DNA from: VGSG01 sp040756375 | GTDB lineage: Bacteria > Desulfobacterota > Desulfomonilia > Desulfomonilales > Desulfomonilaceae | Direction of reading: 5' to 3' | Assembly (NCBI GenBank): GCA_040756375.1 | Contig: JBFLZC010000009.1 | Span: 62,001-126,000 of the forward strand | DNA: 64,000 nucleotides | Shown here: positions 15,815 to 24,550 of the stretch, one piece after another | Numbering within the stretch: position 1 is the stretch's first letter | Layout of the letters: each line of letters opens with the position of its first letter | Translations under genes and position numbers: made by a program | Notes under the pieces: generated by a model | Told to the model about the DNA's origin: nothing | Seen by the model: only the letters and a program-made list of their open reading frames with translations | Database searches by the model: none

Positions 15815-16699
15815 ATGAAAAAAACAATACTATATAGTGGTGCTAGCGGCCTCGTCGCCCTGGCCCTCCTCTTTTCTCTACCCTCGCCAACTCGCGGGGC
15901 ATCCCAGTCTGGGACCTCACCTGTGCTTTCCGGGCAGGCTCAACCAAGAAACCCGGACAGTAACCAGCAGGAGCCTCCCGGCACCGCAGAGGATCAAACC
16001 GTGGAGCCTGGAGCGGTAATAGCGCCTCATCGTTCCGCAGAGATTACGGCTGAAGCCCGAGGCACAATCGAGTCTTTTCCTCTTAAAGAGGGTGATTTCG
16101 TGGAAAAGGGTGGGGCAGTGGTAGTGATCTCAAGCCAAAAGTACGCGCTTGCTCTTCAGCGCGCCAAGAACGCGCTCAAAGCCGCTGAAGACGATCTGAA
16201 GAGGGCAAGGCAGGAGACTCATCTGAAGGAACAGCTCCTTGCGGAAAAGGCTACCACCAAAGCCGAAGTGATCAAGGCGAAGGCAGACGAGGAGGTGGCA
16301 GAATTCAGACTGGAAGAAGCAAAGATCGGCCTGGAACTTTCCCGCATGGACTTGGACTCATGTCAGGTCAAAGCCCCTTTCAGTGGCCACATTGCTGTTC
16401 GCTTCAAGGAACCGTTCGAAGCTGTGGAATATTTGCAGAAGCTCTTTGTACTCGTGGACACGTCCAAAGTGTACGCGATTGCCAGCGTATCTGAAGCCGC
16501 TCTTCCCGACTATACCAAGGACCGCCGTGTTGCATTTGTCACGGCTCCGGGGAGAGAGCGGCACTTTGAGGGCGTTGTTGAGAGGGTGGGCAAACTCTTC
16601 GATCCCAAGTCAGGGGCCAAGAAGGTCTACGTGCTCATAGACAACCCGGATGGTCAGTTGGAAGTCGGAATGACAGGATATTTGGAGTTGGCCAAGTGA
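15815..16699 (+). CDS. Efflux periplasmic adaptor (HlyD/RND membrane fusion) protein
   Basis: 294 residues: signal peptide (MKKTILYSGASGLVALALLF...TRG), a biotinyl-lipoyl hybrid half (AEARGTIESFPLKEGDFVEK), a coiled-coil hairpin (about 110-180, rich in Lys/Glu/Ala) and the second lipoyl half with CQVKAPFSGHIAVRF, then a beta-barrel. It should bridge an inner-membrane pump and a TolC-type channel in the periplasm. The next gene is the outer-membrane partner (4-bp overlap), but no pump gene is adjacent. The adaptor may serve an unlinked pump. A Pro/Gln/Ser-rich linker follows the signal peptide. Confidence 0.88.
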   Translation: MKKTILYSGASGLVALALLFSLPSPTRGASQSGTSPVLSGQAQPRNPDSNQQEPPGTAEDQTVEPGAVIAPHRSAEITAEARGTIESFPLKEGDFVEKGGAVVVISSQKYALALQRAKNALKAAEDDLKRARQETHLKEQLLAEKATTKAEVIKAKADEEVAEFRLEEAKIGLELSRMDLDSCQVKAPFSGHIAVRFKEPFEAVEYLQKLFVLVDTSKVYAIASVSEAALPDYTKDRRVAFVTAPGRERHFEGVVERVGKLFDPKSGAKKVYVLIDNPDGQLEVGMTGYLELAK

Positions 16700-18192
16700 A
16701 TCGGCCCCAGCCGTTTCCATTGAAAAAGCTGGCCCAAGTCATTCTCATGCTATGCCTGCCATATATAGCTTCCTGCCAATCTGCTTTGTTGTCCCCTTTT
16801 CGCTCTGTGGATCACGTCGATTTCACTGCGGTGAACGCTACCAGGATGTTGGCCGAATCTCGATCCCGGCCGGTGACGGCAGCTTTGGGAAAAAGATCGT
16901 TAACACTCGAAGACTGTCGCCAAATGGCGCTTACCAACAACCTGGAAGTTCAGGTAGCCCGGTGGGACGAGCTCACTCGGGAAGCGGTGAAATGGAGCAG
17001 CAGAGCGAGGATGCTGCCACATTTAAGTTTTACCGGTGACCTGAGCCTGAGAGACAATCCCCTCTATTCATATAGTGATGTTCTCGGACAGGAGGGGCTG
17101 CAGCCAAGTGCGGACGGCACAGGCGTCACCAGCTATTCTACGGGTCGTGAGAGGACCGCCTGGCGTTATCTCTTCGAAGCCAGGTGGAATCCCGTGGACG
17201 CGGCCTTGGCCTATTATGTGTCAAAGAGCACTTCCAACGATCGACTTAAGACTCACTATCAAAAGGTGAGAGTGGCCCAAAAGCTCATCAGCACTGTGGA
17301 CGGCGCTTATTACAGGCTCTTGAGTCTCCAACAGTCGTTATCATATGCCCAGCGACTTGCAGCCATGCGGGCCCAGATCGCCGCGTCAATGCGAAGGCTT
17401 CACCACAAGACCGTTATAAGGATAGAAGATTACGAGAGAGCTGAGGAAAGGGCTGTCGAGGCCCGCCGCGTTTTGGGGAAGGTCCGCAATGAAATGGAGC
17501 GACAGAGGAGCATTCTTGCATCAGCGATGGGGATTTCGCCCGAATATTGCGTGGACGGGGGCTTTTGCTTGGAAGGGAAGATTGCTCCTCCGTGCTTCGG
17601 AGCCCAATTGTGCGATCTGGAGCTGGTCGCCGTCAAACACAGGCCCGAAGCATTCCAGGCCGGACTCGATCACCTCACGTCCATCAACGACATCAAACGA
17701 ACTATCGTCAGGTATCTTCCTAAAGTTGAGGGCTTCTGGAGGTATACCAGAGACAAGGACAAGTTCCTTTACAACAAGGACTGGAAGGATATCGGCGTGC
17801 TGGTGCATTTCGATCTGCTCGATTGGCTGATCAATCGGAATGACTCGCAGGCAGCCAAGTCCGCGGCTAGCAAAACGTACAAAGAACTGGGTGCAGTCGC
17901 TCTTGGAATCGCATCACAAGTACGTGTCGCGGCATTGGCGTATAACGACTCCTTGGAGGAGTACCAAACGAGGGAAGCTTCCTTGGCCGGCTCTCAAAAA
18001 GTTCTCAAGGTGGCTCAAACGAGAGTCGCTAGTGATGACATGAGCCAACTGCAATTCGAAGAAGCCGAAGCCAATCTCCTCATGCAAAAGATTCAACGCA
18101 TTCGCTCTCTGGGCGAAGCCAATGCCACGTGCGCCGAACTTCAGGGCGTGCTGGGAACCAATTACAAGGAACCCCCGCCTTGTGAAGGGTGA
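16696..18192 (+). CDS. TolC-family outer membrane efflux lipoprotein
   Basis: 498 residues. The N-terminus ends in the lipobox-like LPYIASCQS, so Cys27 is probably lipidated. The rest has the TolC/OMF architecture of two long helical halves: LEDCRQMALTNNLEVQVARW at the first repeat, VKHRPEAFQAGLDHL opening the second, and a final coiled region (QTRVASDDMSQLQFEEAEAN). It would form the outer-membrane duct for the adaptor encoded just before, whose stop overlaps this GTG start (GTGA). No RND, ABC or MFS pump is in the operon. Confidence 0.87.
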   Translation: MNRPQPFPLKKLAQVILMLCLPYIASCQSALLSPFRSVDHVDFTAVNATRMLAESRSRPVTAALGKRSLTLEDCRQMALTNNLEVQVARWDELTREAVKWSSRARMLPHLSFTGDLSLRDNPLYSYSDVLGQEGLQPSADGTGVTSYSTGRERTAWRYLFEARWNPVDAALAYYVSKSTSNDRLKTHYQKVRVAQKLISTVDGAYYRLLSLQQSLSYAQRLAAMRAQIAASMRRLHHKTVIRIEDYERAEERAVEARRVLGKVRNEMERQRSILASAMGISPEYCVDGGFCLEGKIAPPCFGAQLCDLELVAVKHRPEAFQAGLDHLTSINDIKRTIVRYLPKVEGFWRYTRDKDKFLYNKDWKDIGVLVHFDLLDWLINRNDSQAAKSAASKTYKELGAVALGIASQVRVAALAYNDSLEEYQTREASLAGSQKVLKVAQTRVASDDMSQLQFEEAEANLLMQKIQRIRSLGEANATCAELQGVLGTNYKEPPPCEG

Positions 18193-18256
18193 TTACGTGG
18201 ATCTGGGATAAGCCTCCCTTCATCCAATCAGCCGCCCGCTCCAGCCCAAAATAATT

Positions 18257-18293
18257 CAGGCGTCGGGAACCGTCTCCGGTTCCGCGACGCCTG
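18257..18293 (+). terminator. Hairpin after the TolC-like gene
   Basis: CAGGCGTCGGGAACCG and CGGTTCCGCGACGCCTG form a near-perfect 16-bp stem with a 4-nt loop. There is no U-run, so it may be a weak or bidirectional stop between convergent genes. Confidence 0.5.
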
Positions 18294-18400
18294 TTGCTGT
18301 GGAGGGAAAGTTAAGTGCAGTCTCTCAGGCTGGGCAGAATATCAGGGTAATGCCGGTGGCGCCGTTAGGGTGGGGCGGCCACCGCTAACCAATTCAAGCT

Positions 18401-19525
18401 TTACTGCGCTGAGTTGTCGTGCTGCACCCATGCGGTCAGCCGATCCAGTTCCTGGCCCTTGTTGCCTGATTGCTCCGCCAGACGCGACCGATCTCTCCTT
18501 GGGGTCTGTCGCTCGCCTACTGTGGAGGTCTGCTCGTTGCTGCGCCCAGGACGATCAATGGAACGCGCAAAGTCCCTATTCCCTCGCGTTTCACCGAGAC
18601 CGGCAGAGCGGTCCCCTCTGTGTTCCATCCGGTCGCTCGCGAACTGGAACCGATCACCTCTCGAGTGGAGCCGGTCGCCCGCGTGCTGCAACCAGTCGCC
18701 TTTGTGCTGCAATCTCTCGCCCAACCGCTCCATCCGCTCACCCCTAGCTTCGAGGCGGTGACCCGTGCGCTCCAGCATTTCACCCCTGTGGATCAAGCGA
18801 TCTCCCAGACGACCGAAGCCGTTCATTTCGAGTCTATGGCCCAGACGCTGCAAGAACTCACCCCGAGCTTCCATCCGATGGCCCAAGCGGTCTAAGAACT
18901 CTCCCCTGCGCTCTAGTCTCTCGCCGCGGTGCTCTAAGAAGTCGCCTCTGCGTTCCAGCGCGGAAGCGAGACGGTGGTCGCCCGCGCCGAACCAACCGCT
19001 TCTATGTCCGAAAAGCCCGCCAAGGCCAAAAAGCTGGCCCCTGTGGCCGAAACGATCGCCAAAACCGAACGAATGGTCTCTTCGTGCGAATCTGTCACCA
19101 AACCCGAAAGAGTTGCTCTTATGCGCGAAACGTTCACCAAAGCCGAACGAGTTTCCTCTGTGCCCAGAACGCTCACCAAAGCCGAACGAGCTTCCGTTAT
19201 GCCCGGGGCGGTCGCTGTGACTGAACCAATTCTTGTGCTCACTGCGGCCGTTGTGGGCAAATAAACTGCCCCTGTCCCCGCCTTTGTCCGAATGGCTAAA
19301 CCATCGTCCTCGGTCTCCACCGCGGTCCGCGTGGCCCAATTGATGGCTGTTGTGTCCGGATCGGTCCCCACTGTGGTTCCACTGATGGTTTTTATGCGCA
19401 GCCGATGCAGAGTGATTCGTTACGGCGTGACCCTGGTTCCTCGCTTTGCCCTTGCCAGCCGAGAAACACAGGTAGGGGGTCGCAAGTATCAGCGTGAAGA
19501 CCATTAAGACCATGAGCTTTTTCAT
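18401..19525 (-). CDS. Secreted tandem-repeat protein rich in His, Arg and Gly
   Basis: 374 residues with no family I recognise. A signal peptide (MKKLMVLMVFTLILATPYLC) precedes a His/Ser/Gly-rich segment. Residues 76-184 are eight 13-residue units of the type FGFGERFAHKSNS, FGFGDRFARRDHS, FGFGDRFGHRGQL. Residues 190-306 are about sixteen 7-residue units of the type L-E-x-R-G-E/D/H-R/F (LEHRGER, MEARGEF, LQHKGDW) with one 5-residue insertion. The tail is charged. The ATG at 19525 has AAAGGAG 9 nt upstream, supporting real translation. It is probably periplasmic or surface exposed. The His and Arg/Glu content could bind metal, polyanion or itself, but this is speculation. DNA repeats make every antisense frame open too. 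Confidence 0.75.
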   Translation of the reverse strand: MKKLMVLMVFTLILATPYLCFSAGKGKARNQGHAVTNHSASAAHKNHQWNHSGDRSGHNSHQLGHADRGGDRGRWFSHSDKGGDRGSLFAHNGRSEHKNWFSHSDRPGHNGSSFGFGERSGHRGNSFGFGERFAHKSNSFGFGDRFARRDHSFGFGDRFGHRGQLFGLGGLFGHRSGWFGAGDHRLASALERRGDFLEHRGERLERRGEFLDRLGHRMEARGEFLQRLGHRLEMNGFGRLGDRLIHRGEMLERTGHRLEARGERMERLGERLQHKGDWLQHAGDRLHSRGDRFQFASDRMEHRGDRSAGLGETRGNRDFARSIDRPGRSNEQTSTVGERQTPRRDRSRLAEQSGNKGQELDRLTAWVQHDNSAQ

Positions 19526-20198
19526 GTCATTTCTCCTTTGGATATTTGCTGAGCCAACCCCCCTACTTTGGCTCATCAGATGAGGCTGCCAGGCTTTCCC
19601 TCAAGCCATTCTGCCCGCGGGTCCTCCCTGAGCATTTTCCGTGCCAATAGTCCACGTCTGACGAAAAAGGCAGACCGTGGTTCATCTCTCACCTGTATGA
19701 TGTGGTCTTGCATCTAAGGAACACAATATGGTGTGTTGCGAATGACAACCCTAACAGGCGGTCCGTTTTCAGTCGCTCTTCAAGGTCATGAAAATCGTGA
19801 AACTAGGGGATCGTTTTGACGCTTTTTGGCAGTTTCAAACCTGGCAATTCGGGAATGCCCCAATTCTTGACAAAAATACCTGTAAAGATGATTGACGGAA
19901 GGATTTATGTTCTAGACAAAACTTGTCAGGAAATGCCGGAAGGCTTAAACGCCCTGCGGTAGGAATTCCTTTTCTGTTTTACAGCGTAAAGGCGGAAGAT
20001 GGATGGTATGTTATTGATACTACTAGGCAAGCATGGAGAGTTGTGGAATAGCCCTGGGCGCATCGCTTACTCCGACGAAAGACTCGAAATATACGAGAGC
20101 TTCAAGAATGAGGCTCCCGAAGCAAGCCATCCTGCTCAGTGGGAAAATCCTGCCAGGCAAGAATCTTCAATGGAAATTCCCCGTTGTTGCAGTTTGTT
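19526..20198. other. 673-bp intergenic region
   Basis: It lies upstream of the repeat protein gene and downstream of a convergent radical-SAM gene. A 67-codon frame at 19999-20202 exists but has only a weak ribosome site and unconvincing composition. There is a TTGACA at 19867 without a good -10. I see no RNA gene. Confidence 0.6.
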
Positions 20199-21410
20199 CT
20201 AATAGCCCATCAGACCGCAGCAGCGAGTACATGCGGGCAAAAGGCCTTTTTCCGTCAGGCTTTGCCTGAATTTGCGATACGGTTCTGAATTCCACAGCTC
20301 CGTGATGGTCTTCTCTTTCACATTTCCCACCACAAAATCGTGGTAATCCCGGCACGGGCTCATATCACCGTTGGAATTGATTTCAACCGCGGTGAAAATA
20401 TGGTTGCACTTGTCAAACCCGAAGCGCTGGCCATGATCGGTGTAGTACGCTTCCAACTGTTCGGGCTCCGTCACAGGCGGCATGATAACCAAGCCCGGCC
20501 CGGACAGACCGGCAGCCTTTGCTTGAAGTTGCTTTAACTGGCTCGATAAAACCCCGTAATCGGGGGGCGTCCAGCTCCCGATCCAACCGAAGTGTTTCTC
20601 CGGTCTGAAGCCGAAGCGCTCCTCGAAGTCGCGGGCGTGTTTCTCTGCGGATTCTTGATCTATCCACCAAGCAAGGTAAAAGACGCACACATCCACCTTG
20701 TCTCTGAAAGACTCGTAAACATCCACCAGTTTGTCGTAATTCAGGTTGTTGATGGTGGTAAGCGAAGCAATCAGCGGGAGGCGCTGCCCTCGATCCGCGC
20801 GGATCTCTCTTATCTTCTCGATCGCCTGATTTATGGTGGCGAAATTGTCCACCGCGGGATTTGCTCCGGGGCGGCACGCGTTGTGAGTTGCCGCGTCCGC
20901 GCCGTCCACCGAGATCTGCACGACGAACATGGGCGCGGCGACCAGTCTTTCCGCATGCTGCGCCAGACCTGTGGCGTTCGTGGCAATGCTGGGTGGCATG
21001 CCCATTGACGCGGCCTCTTCGATAATCTCAACCGAACCCTTGTACAGCATGGGTTCGCCGCCCCACAGGTACACCGTGGGCGTGTGACCGTGCGCGTGGA
21101 GGTCTCTCAGGAGGTCTATATAACGCTCAGCAGGAACCTCGTCCTTTCTAAGCTCTCCGATGGAACAACTCCGCAGAAAGCCGCTGTCTCCCCATTGGCC
21201 GCAGGTATGGCATCGCAGGTTGCACAGGTCGGTTATTCTGATGCTGCACTGTCTGATGCGGTTGGCCTTCCCCTCAGCCGGAGCTAAAGAGATGTTGCGC
21301 AGAAACCTGTCCACCTGGAGCATGGACACGTTCTTGGCGTACACCGGCTTTTCAAAGACCTTTGCCGCGGTCTTCACTATCGTAGATATTCCTACCCAAC
21401 TCTGACTCAT
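20199..21410 (-). CDS. Radical SAM/SPASM domain protein
   Basis: 403 residues. The radical-SAM cluster motif is CNLRCHTC (Cys63, 67, 70), followed by VYLWGGEPMLYKG (GGEP), TNATGL and QISVDGADAATHNACRP. The C-terminal part is SPASM-like, with Cys in KCNHIFTAVEINSNGDMSPC and in CTRCCG. The FVVGNVKEKTITELWNSEPY stretch is typical of SPASM enzymes that modify peptides or act in cofactor synthesis. No precursor-like gene is adjacent, so the substrate is unknown. GAGGG lies about 11 nt before the ATG. The gene stands alone between long intergenic regions. Confidence 0.88.
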   Translation of the reverse strand: MSQSWVGISTIVKTAAKVFEKPVYAKNVSMLQVDRFLRNISLAPAEGKANRIRQCSIRITDLCNLRCHTCGQWGDSGFLRSCSIGELRKDEVPAERYIDLLRDLHAHGHTPTVYLWGGEPMLYKGSVEIIEEAASMGMPPSIATNATGLAQHAERLVAAPMFVVQISVDGADAATHNACRPGANPAVDNFATINQAIEKIREIRADRGQRLPLIASLTTINNLNYDKLVDVYESFRDKVDVCVFYLAWWIDQESAEKHARDFEERFGFRPEKHFGWIGSWTPPDYGVLSSQLKQLQAKAAGLSGPGLVIMPPVTEPEQLEAYYTDHGQRFGFDKCNHIFTAVEINSNGDMSPCRDYHDFVVGNVKEKTITELWNSEPYRKFRQSLTEKGLLPACTRCCGLMGY

Positions 21411-21887
21411 GCTCTCTCAACCCTCTGCATTCAGCATTTCAAACCCATGATAGCGAACATTGTCGTTTACCATAAACACTATTCCGCCTGGCTTCAAGAC
21501 CCCGACCCCACGGCTGCGTCGCATCACCCGGAAGGGGCGGGTGTCCGTAATTGTCTCAAAACCATGATGATAACTGAAATCGTGCCACGATCAGCGAGCC
21601 GCACCCGCACGGGGTGGCCCCGACGTTCCCGCGGAACGCGGGATCGGGGTCGCGAAGCGACAAGAAGCGAGAAGCACAACATGCTGTAACTACTGCCTGA
21701 GTATGCGATGATGTGTTTAGCGGGAAGAGCGCTTCTTGTGCCTTCGGCACCAGGCCGTATGACGTCCCGGCCACCCATCGTGGCACGATTTTAGTCTTTT
21801 TTCGACTTTTGAGAAAGTTCCTCCCAGCCGGCACGGAGTCTCGCTGCTACCGATTTCCAAAGTCCGCGTTGCGAAAGACAACGAGTC
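21411..21887. other. 477-bp intergenic region with a MITE-like element
   Basis: It contains a 215-bp segment (21577-21791) bounded by inverted repeats, and inside it a CCCGCGGAACGCGGG hairpin. The open frames crossing it have no ribosome site or recognisable product. Confidence 0.55.
21577..21791. repeat. MITE-like segment with 15-bp terminal inverted repeats
   Basis: AAATCGTGCCACGAT (21577-21591) is perfectly repeated in inverse orientation at 21777-21791. The termini are themselves palindromic (ATCGTGcCACGAT). No flanking target-site duplication is obvious, so this may be a pair of repeat palindromes rather than a transposon derivative. Confidence 0.45.
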
Positions 21888-24125
21888 CTATGTCGGTTCA
21901 ACCCGGCACGGGATGAAGCGATGTAGAGGCGTGGCGGCCAGCCGGTCCCTGTTGGTGTTCTTGGCGAGTCGGTTCACGTTGGCCCCGTGCGTCTTGCCTT
22001 CGTACACAAGGCCAAAGCCATGCGGAATAACCACGTGTCCGGGACGGCACGTATCGGTCAACTGTGCGGTGATTTCCTCACAGCCCGCCTCAGTCGTAAC
22101 ACTCACCCTCTGTCCGTCCTTGATTCCTGCCGCGGCCGCATCGGATGGATGGATAAGCACAGTGCAGGCTTCTTTGTGGTCGTTCCAGGCCGGGTCGCGC
22201 ATGATAGTATTTGCGTTGTGATCGAAGTGCCGACCACCCGCGAGAACTAGAGGATATTCTCCTGAGAGGGCCAGGGCCTGTTTTTCTCGCGGGGCATCGA
22301 TCTCGCCGATCCAATCGGCAAGCTCGGGGATATGGACATTGATTTTCCCGTCCTCTGTGCGAATTGCTTCCAGATTCTTTTCCGGGTCGCTCTTGCCGAT
22401 CCAGAGCCCTTCGGGATGATCGAGAATCGCCTGGAAGATCTCCTCGCCCATAGTCGGTCCCGGATTGAACCCAGCCCGCGCTGCCATTTCTCGAAACGAC
22501 TTGGGAGCGGTCTGCAGCAAGCCCCAGAGCGCAGCCAAATTGGGGGAGCCCAGGGTGGTCCCCAAGGTTCGTGCCAGAATGAATGGCAGCACGGCCGCGG
22601 CGCGAGGTTCGGACGCAGCATACTGCATAAGTTGCAAACCGAATTGCAGCCTGTCGCCCTGCGCGGCCTGGGCCAACGATTCGGGGTAGGAGGGCACCAG
22701 TCCGAGCCGCTCGGCTAGTCCGGTGAATATTTCACTTTCTTCCCTAGGCTCCCCTTCCGGTTCCAGCAATGGCCTACGCATCTGAAAGTAGACTTCAGGA
22801 TGTGTCCAGGTGAAAAACGTGCCATCCCACTTCTCGTACGCAGAACGAGCAGGGAGTACGTACTGAGAAAGAACAGCGGTCTCGCTCATCACCACATCGA
22901 TCGTTACCGAGAGATCGAGCTTCGGGAAAGCCTGCTCGTACGCCGTGGTATCCGCGTACGATCTCAAAGGATTGGCTCCGCTCACGATCACGGCACGCAG
23001 GCGGTCCTCGCGGGTAGAAAGGATCTCTTCAGGCATTACGTTGGGAGGATAAGTCCCCATGATTCCGAAGAAATCAGTCTCCACCGTCCGCCACGTACGC
23101 TTGTCACGCTCGTCCGAATGAGATCCCATGGGCATGAGATAGCCGGGGAAGAGATTGCCGCCCGGAACGCCAATGCGGCCGCAGATGGCCATCAGGATTC
23201 CCACCAGGTACGAAACAACGGTGCTGTGGCGGTTCATGAATATGCCCAGGTCCGTGTGCAAGGACCAGTTGCGGGTACCACAAAGGCGACAGAACTCTCG
23301 AATCTGCCCGTAATCAAGCTCGCACACTTCTAGCGCGGCTTTCGCGTCAAAATTCTTGAACCAGGGCACGATTTGGTCCAGCCCGCTCACGTGGCGGGAG
23401 ATATACTCTGCATCCTGCCACCCTTCATTGAGGATGATCGAGAGCATGGCTTTGAAGAGAAGCGCGTCGGTTCCCGGGCGAATCGCCAGATGGATATCGG
23501 CTTTTTGCGCGGTTTCGGACTTCCGGGGGTCAATCACTACGAGGAGCTTTTCCGGATCGTCGGAAATGCGTTTCAGGTGTCGCCTGGCCTGTGGCATCTG
23601 GTGGCTCATCCACCCGTTCCATCCGACCGAAATGAGCATGTCGGTTTGATGTTCGTCCGGTATGGCCGCCAGATACTGGCGCCCGTACATGCGGCCGTGG
23701 CCCCAGAACATGCCGGTAAGTTCCTGTGCCAGCGCGCTATAATGATAACGGGACCCCAGCCCTCGTAGGAGACGCACGCCGAACGCAGCTTCAAAGTGAC
23801 ATCCCTGGCCACCGCCACCCATGTAAGCCAACGATCGGGGGCCGTAGGTATCCACGATTTGCCTGAGACTCGAGGCGATCTCGTCCAGGGCCTGATCCCA
23901 TGAAATGCGCTGGAAACCGCTTGGAGTCTTCTTCAGCGGGTGAGTGAGGCGAGATGAATTGTGCTGATAATGGGCTATCTTGAGCCCTTTTCGACACACG
24001 TATCCTTGGCTGCGAGGATTGTCTTTATCTGCCCTCGCCTTTATGATGCGATTCCCTTCGATTTCCAGTTCGAGCCCGCAATTTTGTGCGCAGCAGATGC
24101 AGCTGGACTTTTGCCACGATGCCAT
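21888..24125 (-). CDS. Molybdopterin-dependent oxidoreductase (DMSO reductase family)
   Basis: 745 residues with the family layout: an N-terminal [4Fe-4S] motif (Cys9, 12, 16, 44; CICCAQNC...GYVCRKG), Mo-bis-MGD binding segments (YMGGGGQGCHFEA, VVIDPRKSETA, AIRPGTDALL, VVSGANPLRS) and the C-terminal dinucleotide domain (VLIHPSDAAAAGIKDGQRV, VVIPHGFG). The start ATG (24125) follows AGAGAGG; an upstream extension to 24242 is rejected. No Tat signal is visible, so it is probably cytoplasmic. No Fe-S or membrane subunit gene is adjacent. I cannot assign the Mo ligand or substrate. Confidence 0.9.
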   Translation of the reverse strand: MASWQKSSCICCAQNCGLELEIEGNRIIKARADKDNPRSQGYVCRKGLKIAHYQHNSSRLTHPLKKTPSGFQRISWDQALDEIASSLRQIVDTYGPRSLAYMGGGGQGCHFEAAFGVRLLRGLGSRYHYSALAQELTGMFWGHGRMYGRQYLAAIPDEHQTDMLISVGWNGWMSHQMPQARRHLKRISDDPEKLLVVIDPRKSETAQKADIHLAIRPGTDALLFKAMLSIILNEGWQDAEYISRHVSGLDQIVPWFKNFDAKAALEVCELDYGQIREFCRLCGTRNWSLHTDLGIFMNRHSTVVSYLVGILMAICGRIGVPGGNLFPGYLMPMGSHSDERDKRTWRTVETDFFGIMGTYPPNVMPEEILSTREDRLRAVIVSGANPLRSYADTTAYEQAFPKLDLSVTIDVVMSETAVLSQYVLPARSAYEKWDGTFFTWTHPEVYFQMRRPLLEPEGEPREESEIFTGLAERLGLVPSYPESLAQAAQGDRLQFGLQLMQYAASEPRAAAVLPFILARTLGTTLGSPNLAALWGLLQTAPKSFREMAARAGFNPGPTMGEEIFQAILDHPEGLWIGKSDPEKNLEAIRTEDGKINVHIPELADWIGEIDAPREKQALALSGEYPLVLAGGRHFDHNANTIMRDPAWNDHKEACTVLIHPSDAAAAGIKDGQRVSVTTEAGCEEITAQLTDTCRPGHVVIPHGFGLVYEGKTHGANVNRLAKNTNRDRLAATPLHRFIPCRVEPT

Positions 24126-24550
24126 GAGAGACCTCTCTTGTTGCGCTCTCCAGCGCAGGAATGCGATCCGTGTTTCTGCACGAACCGACGTTTCACCTAA
24201 GCTTGTGGTCCGATTTGATAGTTGATACCTGTACGCGAGCAATCGATGAAAAGTCCTCTAAATCAGACACGGACCTGCCAAAGCTCAGGTCCGTGGCACC
24301 CTAGACCGATATTGATTAGATGCTGGGTGCCACTGACCTGGGCACCAGGTCAGTGCTGCTTCGGTTACAACGTCACCTTCACCGTTTGAAAGCGAACCCC
24401 TATGACCCTTGCTTGCAGAGGCAAGGGTCAGGCCGCGAGCCGGTATCGGCTGTCAGCCAAGACTCGCGCCTCAAATGATTAGACTGCCGGGATCGGCATC
24501 GTGTGACAGAAAATTCTCGCGGTGCTTCGAGAGATCGATCAGAATCACGA
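24126..24550. other. 425-bp intergenic region with hairpins
   Basis: It separates the Mo-oxidoreductase start from the convergent end of the ACAD gene on the same strand. Two hairpin repeats lie at 24268-24355; otherwise I see nothing. Confidence 0.6.
24268..24355. repeat. Two adjacent hairpin repeats
   Basis: CACGGACCTG/CAGGTCCGTG (24268-24277 and 24286-24295) and CACTGACCTG/CAGGTCAGTG (24331-24340 and 24346-24355). The second, with its GGTGCCACTG flank, resembles the hairpin at 11341-11375, suggesting a dispersed repeat family. Confidence 0.6.

Noticed and set aside
18370..19507. Several long plus-strand frames across 18.4-19.5 kb
   Set aside because: They are antisense to the repeat protein, whose start has a good ribosome site and signal peptide; repetitive DNA opens all frames.
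19999..20202. 67-codon plus frame
   Set aside because: Weak ribosome site close to the ATG, no signal or family, overlaps the end of a convergent gene.
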